Shown piece after piece: positions 23,326 through 34,869 of a stretch of 64,000 nucleotides of DNA. The first letter of the stretch is position 1; every line of letters begins with the position of its first letter. Below the pieces are notes generated by a model, which saw only the letters and a list, made by a program, of their open reading frames with translations, was not told the DNA's origin and searched no databases. The DNA comes from Euwallacea fornicatus (Eukaryota; Arthropoda; Insecta; Coleoptera; Curculionidae). The position numbers were made by a program, and so were the translations under genes. The stretch spans positions 3,100,001-3,164,000 of the forward strand of contig NC_089559.1 in the NCBI RefSeq assembly GCF_040115645.1, written 5' to 3'.

Positions 23326-24293
23326 TGGTTTTCTCGCTTTCGTTCCGTAAATTTTAATGTCCAAGATACACCACACACTGGACGTCCAATCACCATTGAC
23401 AACGATAAAATAAAGGCCTTAATCGAAGCTAATCGGCGTATGACAACTCGAGAGATGGCAGAAAAGTTGAACATATCGAATTCAACCGTTTCTCTGCATT
23501 TAAAAAAGCTTGGGTACGTTAGCAAATCGGATGTTTGGGTTCCTCACGAATTGAAGGAAATTCACCTCACCCAACGCATTAACATATGCGCTTTGCTTTG
23601 CTGAATCGTAACCAAAACGACCCACTTCTAAAAAGAGTCATAACGGGTGATGAAAAATGGATTGTCTACGATAACGTAGTCCAAAAACGATCATGGACCA
23701 AACAAGATAAACCTGCGCAATCGACGTTCAAAGCCAATATTCATAAAAAAAAGATTTTGCTATCTGTGTGGTGGGACTACAAGGGTATTCTTTATTTTGA
23801 ACTGCTTCCGAGAAACCAAACTATTGATTCGAATGTTTACTGTCATCAGCTATCGAAATCGAACAAAGAAATCAAAAGAAAATGTCCTGAACTCGCCAAT
23901 CGCAAAGGGGCACTGTTCCATCATGATAACGCTAGACCCCATACGTCTTTAATAACGCGTCAAAAATTACTGGAACTAAATTGGGAACTGATACCTCATC
24001 CACCATATAGTCCTGACTTGGCGCCATCAGATTATTATTTTTTCGTTCTCTTCAAAATCATTTGAAAGGTAAAAATTTCGATTCTGATCGAGCAGTTAAA
24101 AATGAGTTAGATCAATTTTTTACCTCTAAAAATCGAGGCTTTTTCGAACGCGGAATTTTCCAACTTGCCGAAAGATAGCAAAAGGTCATCCACTAAGATG
24201 ACCACTACATCATTGATTAATATTTATTATTAATATAAGTATATTCACTTTGAAAAAACATAAAAAATACGACATTAATTATCGAACAACCCA
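23326..24293 (+). mobile_element. 5'-truncated irritans-type mariner
   Basis: The right end reads TTATCGAACAACCCAATATA. Its complement has the TTGTTCGATAA core seen in irritans-subfamily termini. The left terminus and first helix-turn-helix are absent, so the copy is truncated near 23326. Its right end abuts the left arm of the next element. Confidence 0.65.
23334..24215 (+). pseudogene. SETMAR/irritans-type mariner transposase pseudogene
   Basis: Begins in the linker (FRSVNFNVQDTPHTGRPITI) and continues through a helix-turn-helix (RMTTREMAEKLNISNSTV) to VPHELKEIHLTQRINICALL. After a stop and frame change the 23586-24065 frame gives the core: RVITGDEKWIVYDN, LFHHDNARPH and PPYSPDLAPSDYY, with 34 residues between the last two Asp residues. 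A further shift leads to LKGKNFDSD and FFERGIFQLAER, the usual C-terminal blocks. It resembles the irritans subfamily, the source of the primate SETMAR domain. At least two frameshifts and a missing N terminus make it inactive. Confidence 0.8.
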
Positions 24294-26503
24294 ATATAAT
24301 TGTAGAGAGTTATAGATTACGTGACTTTGAGTCGATTTAACCAAACATCCCTATGTGCCACGTGTTACATTTTTTGAAATAATTTGTAAGTTTTTAATAT
24401 TTTTTTATTTAATCGTGCTTTATTGCAGCTAATGAAGGGTAGAAAAACAAGCCTTTTGTGTTCGTTCGTCCAGGTCACAAAACGAAATGATATTAGTCGT
24501 TCAATTAATAACAATGTCGGTTAACATTGTTTATTAACATTTGGTTATTAAAAATAGTGTATCTAAACACAAGGTTTTCTTAATCACTATAAAATGTACA
24601 TTAAAATAATTGGTGTGGTAAAGTGTTATGAATGACCAGCCGCGACGTGTATGATATGAATGTTTGGTGAGGAGTTATACTTGTGTCAATTTGAGTATCT
24701 TATCGGTAAAAAGGCGGGAGGGACCATTTGGTGGTACCAAAATCGGGAGTTAGTCATTGTAAAAAACACATAAGGTGGACATCTGTTCTTGAATACAATT
24801 GCAGGGCTGCCCGAGTGGGTCAATAGAGGGTTCCTTTGGAAATTATATGACGATAGTAGAAAACGCGACTTTATGAATTTTAACAAATTGTGACATTGTA
24901 AGAGTAAAAATCTCTACTAATAAAGTCTCTGCCAAAAAGCTATTAACGAATCGGAGTGTACAGATAAAGTATTTAACAACTTTTAATCACAAAAATGTAC
25001 TAAACTCTTTTATTATGTATGGATAAATTGTTAAGATAATTAAGTACACTATTTTAAAATAATTTCGTTCTTTACTTAGAACTTCATGAACGTGATCTCC
25101 CAAGTTTCTAATAAAGCGAAAAGGCAAGTTTGAACGTGCGTTTTATTTAAGCGTTTGGGCGTATGTTTATTCAAGTTTCATAAAAACTTCCTTAGGCCAC
25201 GGTCTTTCAGCCCTTCTAAAGATATTTTTAATAAACGTTCAAAAATTAGACAAACTAACTTTTAAGTGCTCAAGGAGTGCATTCGTCGAAACATTATCCG
25301 TTAAAAATGATTTAAAAAATTAAGATATTTGTCAAGAAAAACATAAATCTTAAGGCAATACGTGAGTTGTTAAAATACCGGAAGACTCAAAAACTAAATA
25401 TTTGAATTTATTTTAGAAACAAATTTTCAACTGCGGTTTAAAAAAGGAGTATTTGTGAGTATTAATTTTACAATCATGAACATAATAATAAAAAAGTTGA
25501 AGAAGAATAGTATAATTAATAATTTTCTGTTTTCAAAATTAACTCTCTATCTCTTATACACTTGCTTGCTCGTCTTCGCATTTGAGTTCTAGGAATTCCC
25601 CATCAAATGTTTCGTTTCATTTGTATAAATGCCGAGTCAATTCTTTCCACTAATTGTTCCCAAGTAAAAATTGGTACCGCACAGACCAATTCTTTTGCAC
25701 CTGTCCACACATGATAATTAACCGAAGTACAGTCGGGAGACCTGGCAGGCCACAAAATTGACCCATTTCTCCCATTTCCACGATGGCGAAATTCCTCATT
25801 TGCAAATTCCTTCACGACAACTCGACAATGTGCCGGGCAGCCAAAATTTTGAAAGAACATATTATTTTTAACACTTAACGGAACTATTTATTTTTTACAA
25901 TGTAATTTTCAATTAGTTTTAAAATTAAATTGAAATAAAAATTTAGTTTTTCAATCATCCGGCATTTTAAGAACTCGCATATTTTCCAAAGGTTCGCGTC
26001 CTTCTTAGCAACTACCTTTATCTTTTAAGCCATTTTTAATAGATAATGTTTTGGCGAATACGCTCTTTGGATACTTAAAAGTTAATTTCTCTAATTATTA
26101 CAACGTTAATTAAGAATATTTTAAAAGGGACTGAAAAATTATTGCTTAAGGACATTTTAAATAAATTTAAATGACATCCATGTTTGAACGTGACTCGCCG
26201 TTTTATTACAAATTCGGAAGATCAGGTTTCTCAAGTTTTAACTAAGTAAAAAAGCCATTTTAGACTTTATTGCTTAAATAATTTAAACAATATATCGGCA
26301 CAGAATAAAAATGTTTAGTGCATTTTTGTGATTAAAAGGCTTTTTGCTCTTTTACGCTTCGATAATTGTAAAAAAGCACGGTTAAATGAAAAACTCAATT
26401 ATCACAAAAACTGTAACACGTGTCATTAGAGATATTTTCTAAACGTCACGTAATCTGTCACGTTCTAAATTTATTGTAACGACTTGCCAGATCCCCTGTA
26501 CAT
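24294..26503 (-). mobile_element. Long-armed Tc1/mariner element, left end lost
   Basis: The right end (complement TACAGGGGATCTGGCAAGTC) leads into an arm that matches, inverted, the sequence from 24305 on (AGATTACGTGAC, ACACGTGTTACA). After a non-matching stretch at about 24430-24965 the match resumes (CTTTTAATCACAAAAATG). Arms therefore exceed 500 bp, with a probable insertion in the left one. The left terminus is missing where the irritans mariner abuts. Confidence 0.55.
25545..25863 (-). pseudogene. Transposase C-terminal fragment
   Basis: The minus-strand frame 25860-25603 reads FFQNFGCPAHCRVVVKEF, NGRNGSILWPARSPDCTSV and NYHVWTGAKELVCAVP. These are the second and third catalytic blocks of the same family as the intact 16403-17470 protein. 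The second Asp (QND) is replaced by Phe and the SPDLTPVD block is changed to SPDCTSVN, so both catalytic acids are gone. Downstream, TQMRRRASKCI continues the family C terminus after a stop. N-terminal two thirds are missing. Confidence 0.65.
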
Positions 26504-27102
26504 AGATCATAAAAAGTAAACAAGTTTTATGACAAAAAATAGAAATAAACATATTTTTTATTGGAATATAGGGTTTGCCTGTGCAGGTGTGTACGTGCAC
26601 AGGGAAAATTGCATTCGTGTGATGGTCTTCGGTTTACTATTTACTGAAATTCAAAGACATATTTTTGTGTCGTGTGTAGTGGAAATTTTACTTATAAATA
26701 AAATTTTTAAAACTTTCATAGTCTTTTAAAATTTATCAATTGTGTATTATATATGTCGGAGAAATACACGGGTTATTCAGTGTTCCCATTATTCTTTTGA
26801 TCGGTTAATATTTAGACACTAAACTAACACAAAACACTAAGCACTAGACTATAACTAATTATAAGATATCGACGAATTCACGGGTTCCCCTTGTTCCCTA
26901 ATCGGCACCACTCTTGTCCCTTTTGTGGTTTTCCCGTGACTACGTCCTGCAATCGAAGAGTTATCCCGATTACGGTATCTTCACCCCTTTTTATATAAAC
27001 AAATGGCCCTAAAGATTAAACATAAACGTAGACATAAACATAAACATTATCATTCACCGACATATACATAATATATTAAGTAAGTACTAGTGGCGAATTA
27101 TA
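26504..27102. other. Unassigned stretch
   Basis: No gene or terminal repeat recognised. The 26529-26729 frame is not similar to anything I know. Confidence 0.4.
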
Positions 27103-28317
27103 TATAGTATGACCCATAAAGTCAGCATCACATGGGAAATTATTTCATTTATGAATTTGGGTAAATTTTGATTGGTCTTCATTTGTGCTTCAGAAATGAT
27201 ATGAAATTACGTACCAATCCAAAAACAAATGACTGTCGGTACCTCTCAAATTGCAATTTTTTTCAAAAAACCTTCCAAATCTGTCGTTATATGATCGAAC
27301 AAGATGATTTTTTATACAGAAAGATATTGAAGATGAGAAAATTTTATTGATGTTTCTCGTTTGTTTTTACAAAACTTTACATATCTAAATTTTTGACACA
27401 CACTGACTATTCTAAAAATACTAAATTACAATAATAAATGGTGTTTGCTAAAGCTTGTGATAAAAACCGTCTAAGTAACAAAATACTTATAAACAAACTA
27501 CCTGTTGACATTATTATAGGAGAACCATTTGCTAGTACGGAATTATTAGGTAAACGAACTCAATAATTGGCCTAAACAAGGTATGCCACAAATCTATCGT
27601 TACTTTTGAAAATTTTGAAAAATCACAAAGAACAAACTTTCTCAGTTTGTTATTGTTTACTGATATGCCAATTTTCAACTTTTTAGGACGACTTTCATTA
27701 TCTTGAATTTTTTTGCATTCCTGCATTTCCGAGTATTTAAATGAGTCAACAACAATTATTTTACGTTCATATTCATTTATATCTAATTTTGTGTCAATAA
27801 ACTTTATAAAAATTCCGGAACAAAGTAACTTGAACATTTTCTTTATAAAATTGTTCAATTTTGCATCAAGGCATATGTTGCGTCTTTAATGAATTTTATA
27901 TTTTTATTAAAAAGATTAATTTATTACAATTATGACCAATGAATATTCATTCAGGCAATTACTTTGATATATTGTAATTATTATTACAATATTGTTGAAC
28001 GATCTGAATACTTCGGAAATGCAGGAATACATGTTTTTTTTTATTTGTTCGAAAAAATAGAAAATTGGCATATGAGTAGAAAATAAGAAACTGAAAAAAA
28101 ATTTTTTAGTGATTTTTAAAAATCTTTAAAAATAATGATGGATTTTCAATGTTTAAAAAAAATGCAATTTGACAGTTATAAACAGTCATTTGTTTTTCGA
28201 TTTGCGTGTCATTTCTCATTATTTTTGAAGCCCAACGCGAAGGTAACGTAAAAATTTATCCAAATTCATTAATAAAAGAATTTCCCATAGGATGCGGACT
28301 TTATAGGTCACACTGTA
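27103..28317. mobile_element. Non-autonomous Tc1/mariner-type element, 1215 bp
   Basis: Left end TATAGTATGACCCATAAAGT and right end, in complement, TACAGTGTGACCTATAAAGT, flanked by TA at 27101-27102 and 28318-28319. The matching arms extend about 150 bp (shared ATGGGAAATT, AACAAATGACTG, GTCAAATTGCA-like blocks). The interior has a 108-codon minus-strand frame (27532-27858) with no recognised domain, rich in Lys and Ile. Confidence 0.65.
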
Positions 28318-28319
28318 TA

Positions 28320-30145
28320 CACTAATTTCCGGAAAAGTAGCTCGCGAGATTTTTTTGTGAAATTCGTTTCTTTTGAACTTTTATACCAAATATTCAAATT
28401 CAAACATTTTTTCGAACGCTTTATAGCCTTATTATTAAAGTAAATGGAAAAAACGAATTTTGTTACATTCTTCATGGAAATTAATGGAAAAATTTAGTCG
28501 TGTTCTTTATCATTTTTTTAAATTACTCTGTACGTGAATACAGCACTTGTGTTAAAAAACCTTTAAACGTTGTTCGAAAGTGTCCCTTTTAGCAAACATT
28601 TCGTTTTTCAAATCATTGTTTTATCTTGAAAGTTGTTGAAGTCGGAGCATTTTTACTGAAACGCTATATTTAGCAAAAAATCCACTCCTACTAATACAGT
28701 AGTGAATTTAAGTAGGACTTCAAAAATCAAATGCCTTTATACTTTTCATTTGAAACACGTTGTGCACTAGGAAATTCTTTTACACGGCGTATGGTAAAGA
28801 GCTCTTCAAAAGCACGAAGAAACTTGTAGTTCAATCCGAAGGGCGGGTTCTGGTCCCATCGAAAAATCACCCGTAAAGACGATCGCTTCATAAACCTACA
28901 AATTTTATGTAATCGACTTAACACTGCAGTGGAGGCGTAACAAAACCTCCGACAAGTTCAAGGTACCACAGCCAGTAAATAGACAGTTTGTAGACGACTA
29001 CAAGAGATAAATCTTGAAGCAAGAACGCCTGCAAAATGTCCTAAATTATCTCGAGAGAACCACACTGCGCGAAGAAATTACGTTGCAACCTATGGACAAT
29101 GGAACTCAAGATGCCACTCAACAATGGTTTCGTATCTTATTCACGGTTGAATCAAGGTGTTGTCACAATATGGTGGGTGGCCAAAAGCGAGTGTGGCAAA
29201 GATTGAACGAAAAATTTCATCAAGAGTTGTTTATAGAGCACAAGAATTTTAATGGAGTTGATCTAGGGTAGAATTTCAGTGAATGGTGATGTACACTCAT
29301 TCATGTTTTCTCTTCTAGGCAATCAATGACAGTGCAAATGAACATTAACAATATCTTACAGCAGTATGTGAAACCGTACGCTGAGTTAGGTTGTCCCAAT
29401 CTGATTCTAATGCTGCACCACATCTAACAGGAATCGTTCGAAACCTCATAAAAACTGCTGATATCGAAACATTGCCATGGCCTGTAAAAAGCTCAGATAT
29501 GAACCCAATTGAACATCTATAGGCTGCATTAGGGCGCAGCAACTCTAGAAGAAATGCGCGTTGGGTTAGTTGAAGAGTGGAATATCGTATTACGTAAGCA
29601 AGTCGTACTAAATTTAATTTCCAGTATGCCAAGAAGAATAGAATCTCTAAGAGTTGCTGAGGTAGAATTACCCACTATAGAATTCATTTAATTTGATGAT
29701 TTTGTCTTGTTCACATTACATTTTTTCTGTAAATATGCTAATTAAACTAGTGCCTTTTATATTCATAATTCATTGATTTGAATTTTATTCTTTGCAAAAT
29801 GCAAGGTTCCAATAAAAATGCTGTGATTTCGATAATATTAGAGGTAAAACAATCAATTGAAAAACAACATGTTTTCCAAAAGGGCGCTTTCCAACAAAGG
29901 TTTAAAGATTTTTAACACAAGTGTTGTATTCATGCTGAGAGTAATAATTTTTTTTGTAAAAATGTGAATCTAAATGTTAAAGAAACAAAATTCGTTTCAA
30001 CCAATTACATTAATAGCCAACAGGCTAGGCTATAAAGCATTGAAAAAATTACTGAATTCGAATAAATGGTATAAAAGTTATAAAGCTTCAAATTTCACAA
30101 AAAAATTAGCTGAACCACTTTTTTTGGAGCTCAATGCATTTTTCT
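28320..30145 (+). mobile_element. Long-armed Tc1-like element
   Basis: From about 28330 to 28680 the sequence matches the complement of 29800-30140 with many shared blocks (ACACTTGTGTTAAAAA, TTTTATACCA, TTTTTTTGTGAAATT). It encloses a plus-strand Tc1-like transposase pseudogene. Exact ends are unclear because the left end abuts the preceding element. Confidence 0.6.
28960..29695 (+). pseudogene. Tc1-like transposase pseudogene
   Basis: The 29014-29271 frame has RTTLREEITLQ and WFRILFTVESRCCHN, where the first catalytic Asp block (normally FSDESRF) is altered, then KRVWQRLNEKFHQE. After shifts come MTVQMNINNILQQYVKPYAE and TLEEMRVGLVEEWNIV, then LISSMPRRIESL, the C-terminal block of Tc1-like proteins (usually L..SMPRR). 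The catalytic DNARPH block is degraded to LMLHHI. Order and spacing fit a full-length but decayed Tc1-like gene. Confidence 0.6.
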
Positions 30146-30271
30146 AACTGTGAAATTCTTTCATAAAGCTAGTGATCTATGACTAGATCACTTAGACTGG
30201 ATGTACCAAGTCATATTTCCGCATAAACCCAGTAATGAACAGAAAGAAATTTTTGAAGTAGGAGGAAGTAG

Positions 30272-30760
30272 CAGATTATGTGTTTTGCGAAGACATAGTG
30301 GCAGATCAATTTGTTTTATCTCGGGAAGTTGATGAAATGACAAACGAAAAAAAATTTGACGATGACGAATTGAGTCATCCAGTTGTTGCTGATATTGCGG
30401 GAGGCATTGAAGTGGCTTCTCCTGAAAATATCGATGACGAATTCGATGAGGATGATTATTTACCCCTATATACATTTACACAATTAGATCCTCCGGCGAC
30501 CACTTCTCCTGCTAAGAAGAGGAACAAGGAAATAAAAGTGCACTGGAAGAAAGTTCATCCATCTTATGAGGGGACACTATATGCCGATTTACCAATGCAA
30601 ACGGTTGAGAATTTGTAGAAAATATTACAACATTTTTCTCCAGTTCAAATGTTTTTTCGATGCGGGTATTTTCACTTTGATTGAAAAAGGAACCGTCAAT
30701 TATGCCAGGATTCAAAAAAGTAAACACAGTTTTTCTATAGATGCTGATGATATCAAAATA
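30272..30760 (+). pseudogene. piggyBac-like transposase, 5' part
   Basis: A plus-strand frame starting near 30272-30280 encodes an acidic N-terminal region (DDEFDEDDYLPLYTF), a basic segment (PAKKRNKEIKVHWKKVHPS), then after a frame change near 30617-30645 FFDAGIFTLIEKGTVNYARI and FSIDADDIKIY. This is the order of piggyBac/PGBD transposases just before the catalytic domain (usually FF.D.L...I...TN.YA.Q and F.....EI..F.GI). The frame ends exactly where the Tc1 element begins at 30761. The remainder of the gene resumes at 32436. Confidence 0.7.
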
Positions 30761-31189
30761 TACTGCGTAACATAGAATAGAGAATACCCCGCAAAAATGA
30801 TTTTATTTAAATAATTTTTAGTATGCATATTTGTAAATATATGAGAACAAAAAAACGATTCTATTTTCAACCATATTTATTTATTTATTTATGAATTATC
30901 AGGAATTTAAATTGTTTTTTATTATAAAATTTGCAATGAAATATTAACAATTAGACGGCAAAATATAATTTATTGGTGTATAGCGTGCTGTTGTAAATAT
31001 ATTTATTTGATGGTGCAAATAATTTACAAATAACGCAACAGAAAACTCCAGAATACTACTATTTATATCAATCAAAAATTGACAAACACACACACCATTT
31101 GGTCTACCAGGCTCCCGCAACTACAGCACCATCCATCCACGAGTGTCCACAATATAAAAGGACGTTGCTCAAATATTACAAAAAGCGTT

Positions 31190-31278
31190 CTTAGAAAGTG
31201 CTTTTAGATGTTAATCTAAAAGCACTTTCTAAGCACACGTCTATGCTATTTTTTATTAAAAAAAATAGCTTAGACGTA
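31190..31278. repeat. Two adjacent near-perfect hairpins
   Basis: 31190-31208 pairs perfectly with 31215-31233 (19 bp, loop TGTTAA). Five bases later 31238-31255 pairs with 31261-31278 with one mismatch around an ATTA-type loop. Copy 2 of the same Tc1 element lacks both. They lie in the 5' flank of the transposase. Confidence 0.8.
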
Positions 31279-31282
31279 AGAT

Positions 31283-32290
31283 GTAGGGAAATTTTCATCA
31301 ATTGAGCGAGTTTAAGAGAGATCGATGGGTCTAAGAGATGTTGGTTGGTCATTTAGAAAAATCGTCATAGCATATATTGAACCATAGTGTAAACACTATA
31401 ATGAGATATTGTCAGGCAGAGTTCCAAGAAGAGGAAACAGGCAGAAAGAGAACTACTGGACGATCCCGAAAAATTACAGAACGTTACGTTCGCAGTCTTC
31501 GAATTATGGCCCTAAGGGATAAGTTTGTCTTGTCGAGAACGTTGACGGATCAATGATTTGCTGAGTATGGAAGACCCTTTGGGATTCGAACCATTTATCG
31601 CGGGATAAGATGTTTTCGACTGATTTCCTACCGTCTCCGTGCTGTATTACCCCTCACCCGAAAACATTGGCAACATCGACTGCAGTAGTGTAGAGAATGG
31701 ATACATTGAAATCTGGAATGGAATAATATCTCCTTTAGTCACGAATTCAAGTTCTGTTTGGATCTGCATGATTGTCGGCCAAGAGTAAGAAAAAGATGGA
31801 ATGAAAGACGGGATCTTCAGTTTACAATACACAGGCATGTCCATTAGAGTGTCGGGATAATGGTTTGGGGAGCTATTGCATATGATAATAGGTCACCTTT
31901 ACTTTTCATTAGAGTCACCCCAACGACACATCCCTGAAGTTTTGAAAACTCATCTCGTACCTTATCTAGAAACTCTTGTTAATCCTGTTTTCCTCGAAGA
32001 CAATGCACGACCACATGTGACTATAGTGACTCTGAACTTCTTTCAACAAAACGCAATCATTTTGCTACCTTGATCACTCGATCTCCAGACCTCTCATTGA
32101 TTGAAAATGTATGGGATATTGTAGGTAAAAGGTTGCATAATTTACTCCATCCCCCATAAATTCTGGCGCCGCTATGTCATGCTATCCAGTTAGCCTGGAA
32201 TAAGATCCCCCAAGAGGACATCAATACTCCATTCGATCCATGCCTAAACGTGTACAGTACGGCAATTGATAAGACATCGTGGACTACCGC
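31283..32290 (+). pseudogene. Tc1-like transposase pseudogene, copy 1
   Basis: Read with several frame changes it gives the Tc1 order. The DNA-binding region comes first (KFSSIERVFERDRWV, then RKITERYVRSLRIMALRDKF), then ISYRLRAVLPLT, a degraded first Asp block (FSHEFKFCLDLHDCRPRVRK), and MVWGAIAYDNRSPLLF. A 31876-32073 frame holds LEDNARPHVT, and LITRSPDLSLIENVWDIVGK gives the final Glu block (DD34E layout). SEDINT-like C-terminal sequence follows. Stops and frameshifts are numerous. The frames align along the full length with copy 2. Confidence 0.75.
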
Positions 32291-32435
32291 CAAATTATTA
32301 TTTTTTAGTTTTTAACAATTAAATTTGTTCAATATTTTAATGAAGTATTTGTTTTATCGTAAGCAATATGCATACAAAATATTATTTAAATAAACCTAAT
32401 TTTGCAGAGTGTTCTGTTTTCTATGTCACACAGTA

Positions 32436-33209
32436 TGCTTTACATCTCCAATTTTTTGGTAGTGTTGGGCTGTTTTATAAATTGTCAGAAATTGGAATTA
32501 GAGCTACAGAAACCATTAGAGAAAGCAGAACAAGGAAATGTCGTCTAATAAACAGCAAATTACTACAGAAGAATTCCAGAGGAACATATGACTTCTGTTT
32601 TAATAAAGAATAAAAATTCTCAATGTAAAAAAGTAGAATAATAAATGTTTTTCTCTAGTGACAAACTTTAGGAAAGTAGAACCCGTTGCATCAGGAAATA
32701 GTTGGAACGCCAAATCCAGAGAAGGAATTCAAGTACTTCAGTGTAATATCATATCAAATTATAACGGATTCATTGGAGGTCTAGGTCAATATGCCTGGTC
32801 AGTTGAGAAATATTCTATACGTGCTAGGAACAAGAAATGGTACTGGTGTCTAATAACTAGAATGATAAACATACCAGTTATAAATAATCTGTAGACTTGC
32901 GATTGAAAAAAAAAATATTTCACTTAAAGATCTTAGAAGAACCATAGAGATCCATTATTCCAATTCTCCATCTATTATTTAAAATTAGAACATGGACGAA
33001 AACTTCAAAAATGGAGATAATTCTTCAGTCTCCCTTCAACATCCAAAATTTCAGATGATATAAGAAAAGATGGACGAGTTCATATGATTCAGAAAAGAGC
33101 TAACCAAAAAGATGTCAATTTTGCAATAGTAAAAGCAAGCCCTTAACATTTTGCAAAAAATGTAATGTTACTTCGTGGTCTCTTTGCTTTCGTAAATGAT
33201 TCAATAAGT
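32436..33209 (+). pseudogene. piggyBac-like transposase, 3' part with Cys-rich domain
   Basis: Immediately after the Tc1 element the plus strand resumes piggyBac-type sequence: LSEIGIRATETIRESRTRKC and SKLLQKNSRGTYDF (the G.....GT.R.NR....P and RG region). After a frame change come RKVEPVASGNSWNAKSREG, NGFIGGLGQYAWSVEKYSI and RNKKWYWCLITRMI, matching the conserved YN..MGGVD..DQ....Y....RSKKWY block; the GGVD Asp is changed. Near 33105-33205 is PKRCQFCNSKSKPLTFCKKC, the C-terminal cysteine-rich domain. The middle of the catalytic domain is missing, so there is a deletion besides the Tc1 insertion. Confidence 0.75.
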
Positions 33210-33349
33210 AGAAATGTACTTTCAGTTTTTCCGTTTTTTGAATTTTTTTATTAATTAGTTATTATAAAAATAAAATTTCTGAATTTAACATCTAAATAAT
33301 TTAAACAATAAAAATAATAAAAAAGTGCGTGGCATATCCTAGTGATCTA

Positions 33350-34255
33350 TACAGGGTGGGGAAAATTTCGATACTCACCATTGGTATGTTGAAAATCGCA
33401 AAAAAAAACGAGATTTGTTAAATTAGAGAAAATGTCTCAAACTTGGGACTTAGTCAATATTCGGACACAGTGCTGGTAATTTGTTTTTAGTTTTCGAGAT
33501 GTTCAGGAAAATATCAAAAATGCCAAAATTTAATTTTGAAAATAAATCTAAAATTAAAATGTTTTCAAAAAAATGTTTTATAGAAGTTTTACTTTTTTTT
33601 TACTCTTAATGCGTGTGATTATCGAAACTTTATAGTTCCTTTAGTTTTCAAGATAATGGCACCACCTTTTTTAATGTAGATCAGGATAAATTTTGACATA
33701 TTTTGAAAGACTTCATTGAGGGCTTTTCAACGATATATCACATCATAATATTTGCTAGAGTTTTGGTTTAAAAGAAATCATCACTAAAATTTTTTCTATA
33801 AATGTGAAAATTTTTTTTAAATAATTTAACATAATAATAATCGTGCAAGGGAATTTTAAAAGTAGATTTTCTCGAAAATTGCCATTTTAGAAAGATGAAA
33901 CAAAAAAAGCTTTTTTACACATTTTCGAGTGCTTTTTTATTTTTTGTGGTAGTACACGGCAAAAGCAAAAAAATAATGAGTTACAGATTATTAAGTAGAT
34001 GAAAAGGGTGAGTTCAACCCCTTAAGAGATAAATGTTAACTTTTGACCAATAATACAAAAAATCATAAGTAATAATTGTACCAAATTTTAAAAAAATCGA
34101 GCAACCAACAAAAAGGTTATTAAAAAAAATTAACCTAATTTTAACGGCCTGTAGATTCGTTATTTTTGAGTTTGCGAAAAAGTATTATAGGAACTTGTCA
34201 CACTCATTTTTGATGTAGAATCATTAGTCGAGTGTTGGTCGCCTTACTTCCGAAC
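33350..34255. mobile_element. Possible unresolved element
   Basis: Starts TACAGGGTGGGGAAAATTTC, like the ends of the other elements here, and CGCCTTGTATA near 34255 could be the far end. I could not match the two ends inversely beyond that, and no transposase is present. Confidence 0.3.
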
Positions 34256-34794
34256 GCCTTGTATAAATTACCTTTTATCGAAAAAACTGTTAAGAAAAAT
34301 TGTGAAATTCCAAGACGGATATACAGCATGATACTAAAACAATTATACATGAAGAAATCAGGAAATTTTTTGCCGATAAAAAATTTGGGCGCTAATGGGT
34401 TGACTTCCGTTCATCGAAGTTCTAGGGAAAACAAGTCTTCCCGAAGATATTGGAGACTCTCTTAAGGCGACCAGCAAGGTCAGAGTGTTATAATACTAAG
34501 AAAATAATAGTACTCTTCAATAAAGGAAAGATGTTGAGGTATCTATTTCGAGAAACGGTACAACCTCGAAAGGGGCCCATTGGTGGGTTATTAGTGGAAA
34601 ACAGGCCTTCTAGAAGAGTTGAGGGTGCTCAGCACTTTACTGGGCATGCTATAGGACTGAATGGGATTCCTGCTTCCTGCCAAATGAGAATTTTTCAGAA
34701 TTTATTGAGAAAACCATACTTCGGATAGGGGTCGTTCAGCAATCTAGAGGAAAACAGACTTGATTGACCAGGAGAAAATACTGTCCATGGACTG

Positions 34795-34866
34795 CCAATA
34801 AGAATATTCAGGCGAATAAGGATGTTCAGACGAATAAGGATGTTCATGCCAATAAGAATGTTCATA
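34795..34866 (+). repeat. 18-bp minisatellite, four units
   Basis: Four consecutive 18-bp units: CCAATAAGAATATTCAGG, CGAATAAGGATGTTCAGA, CGAATAAGGATGTTCATG, CCAATAAGAATGTTCATA. The outer two units share AATAAGAAT and the inner two AATAAGGATG. Confidence 0.85.
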
Positions 34867-34869
34867 CAT

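Larger units (their letters stand above)
30761..32435 (+). mobile_element. Tc1-like (DD34E) element, copy 1
   Basis: Left end TACTGCGTAACATAGAAT and right end, in complement, TACTGTGTGACATAGAAA. Target is TA (30759-30760; the right copy is changed to TG). It is a plus-strand Tc1-like element about 250 bp longer than copy 2 at 48201-49619; the extra length lies around 30990-31280. It interrupts the piggyBac-like gene. Confidence 0.75.

Noticed and set aside
30188..30475. 95-codon minus-strand frame opposite the piggyBac fragment
   Set aside because: It is the antisense shadow of the acidic piggyBac N-terminal region.
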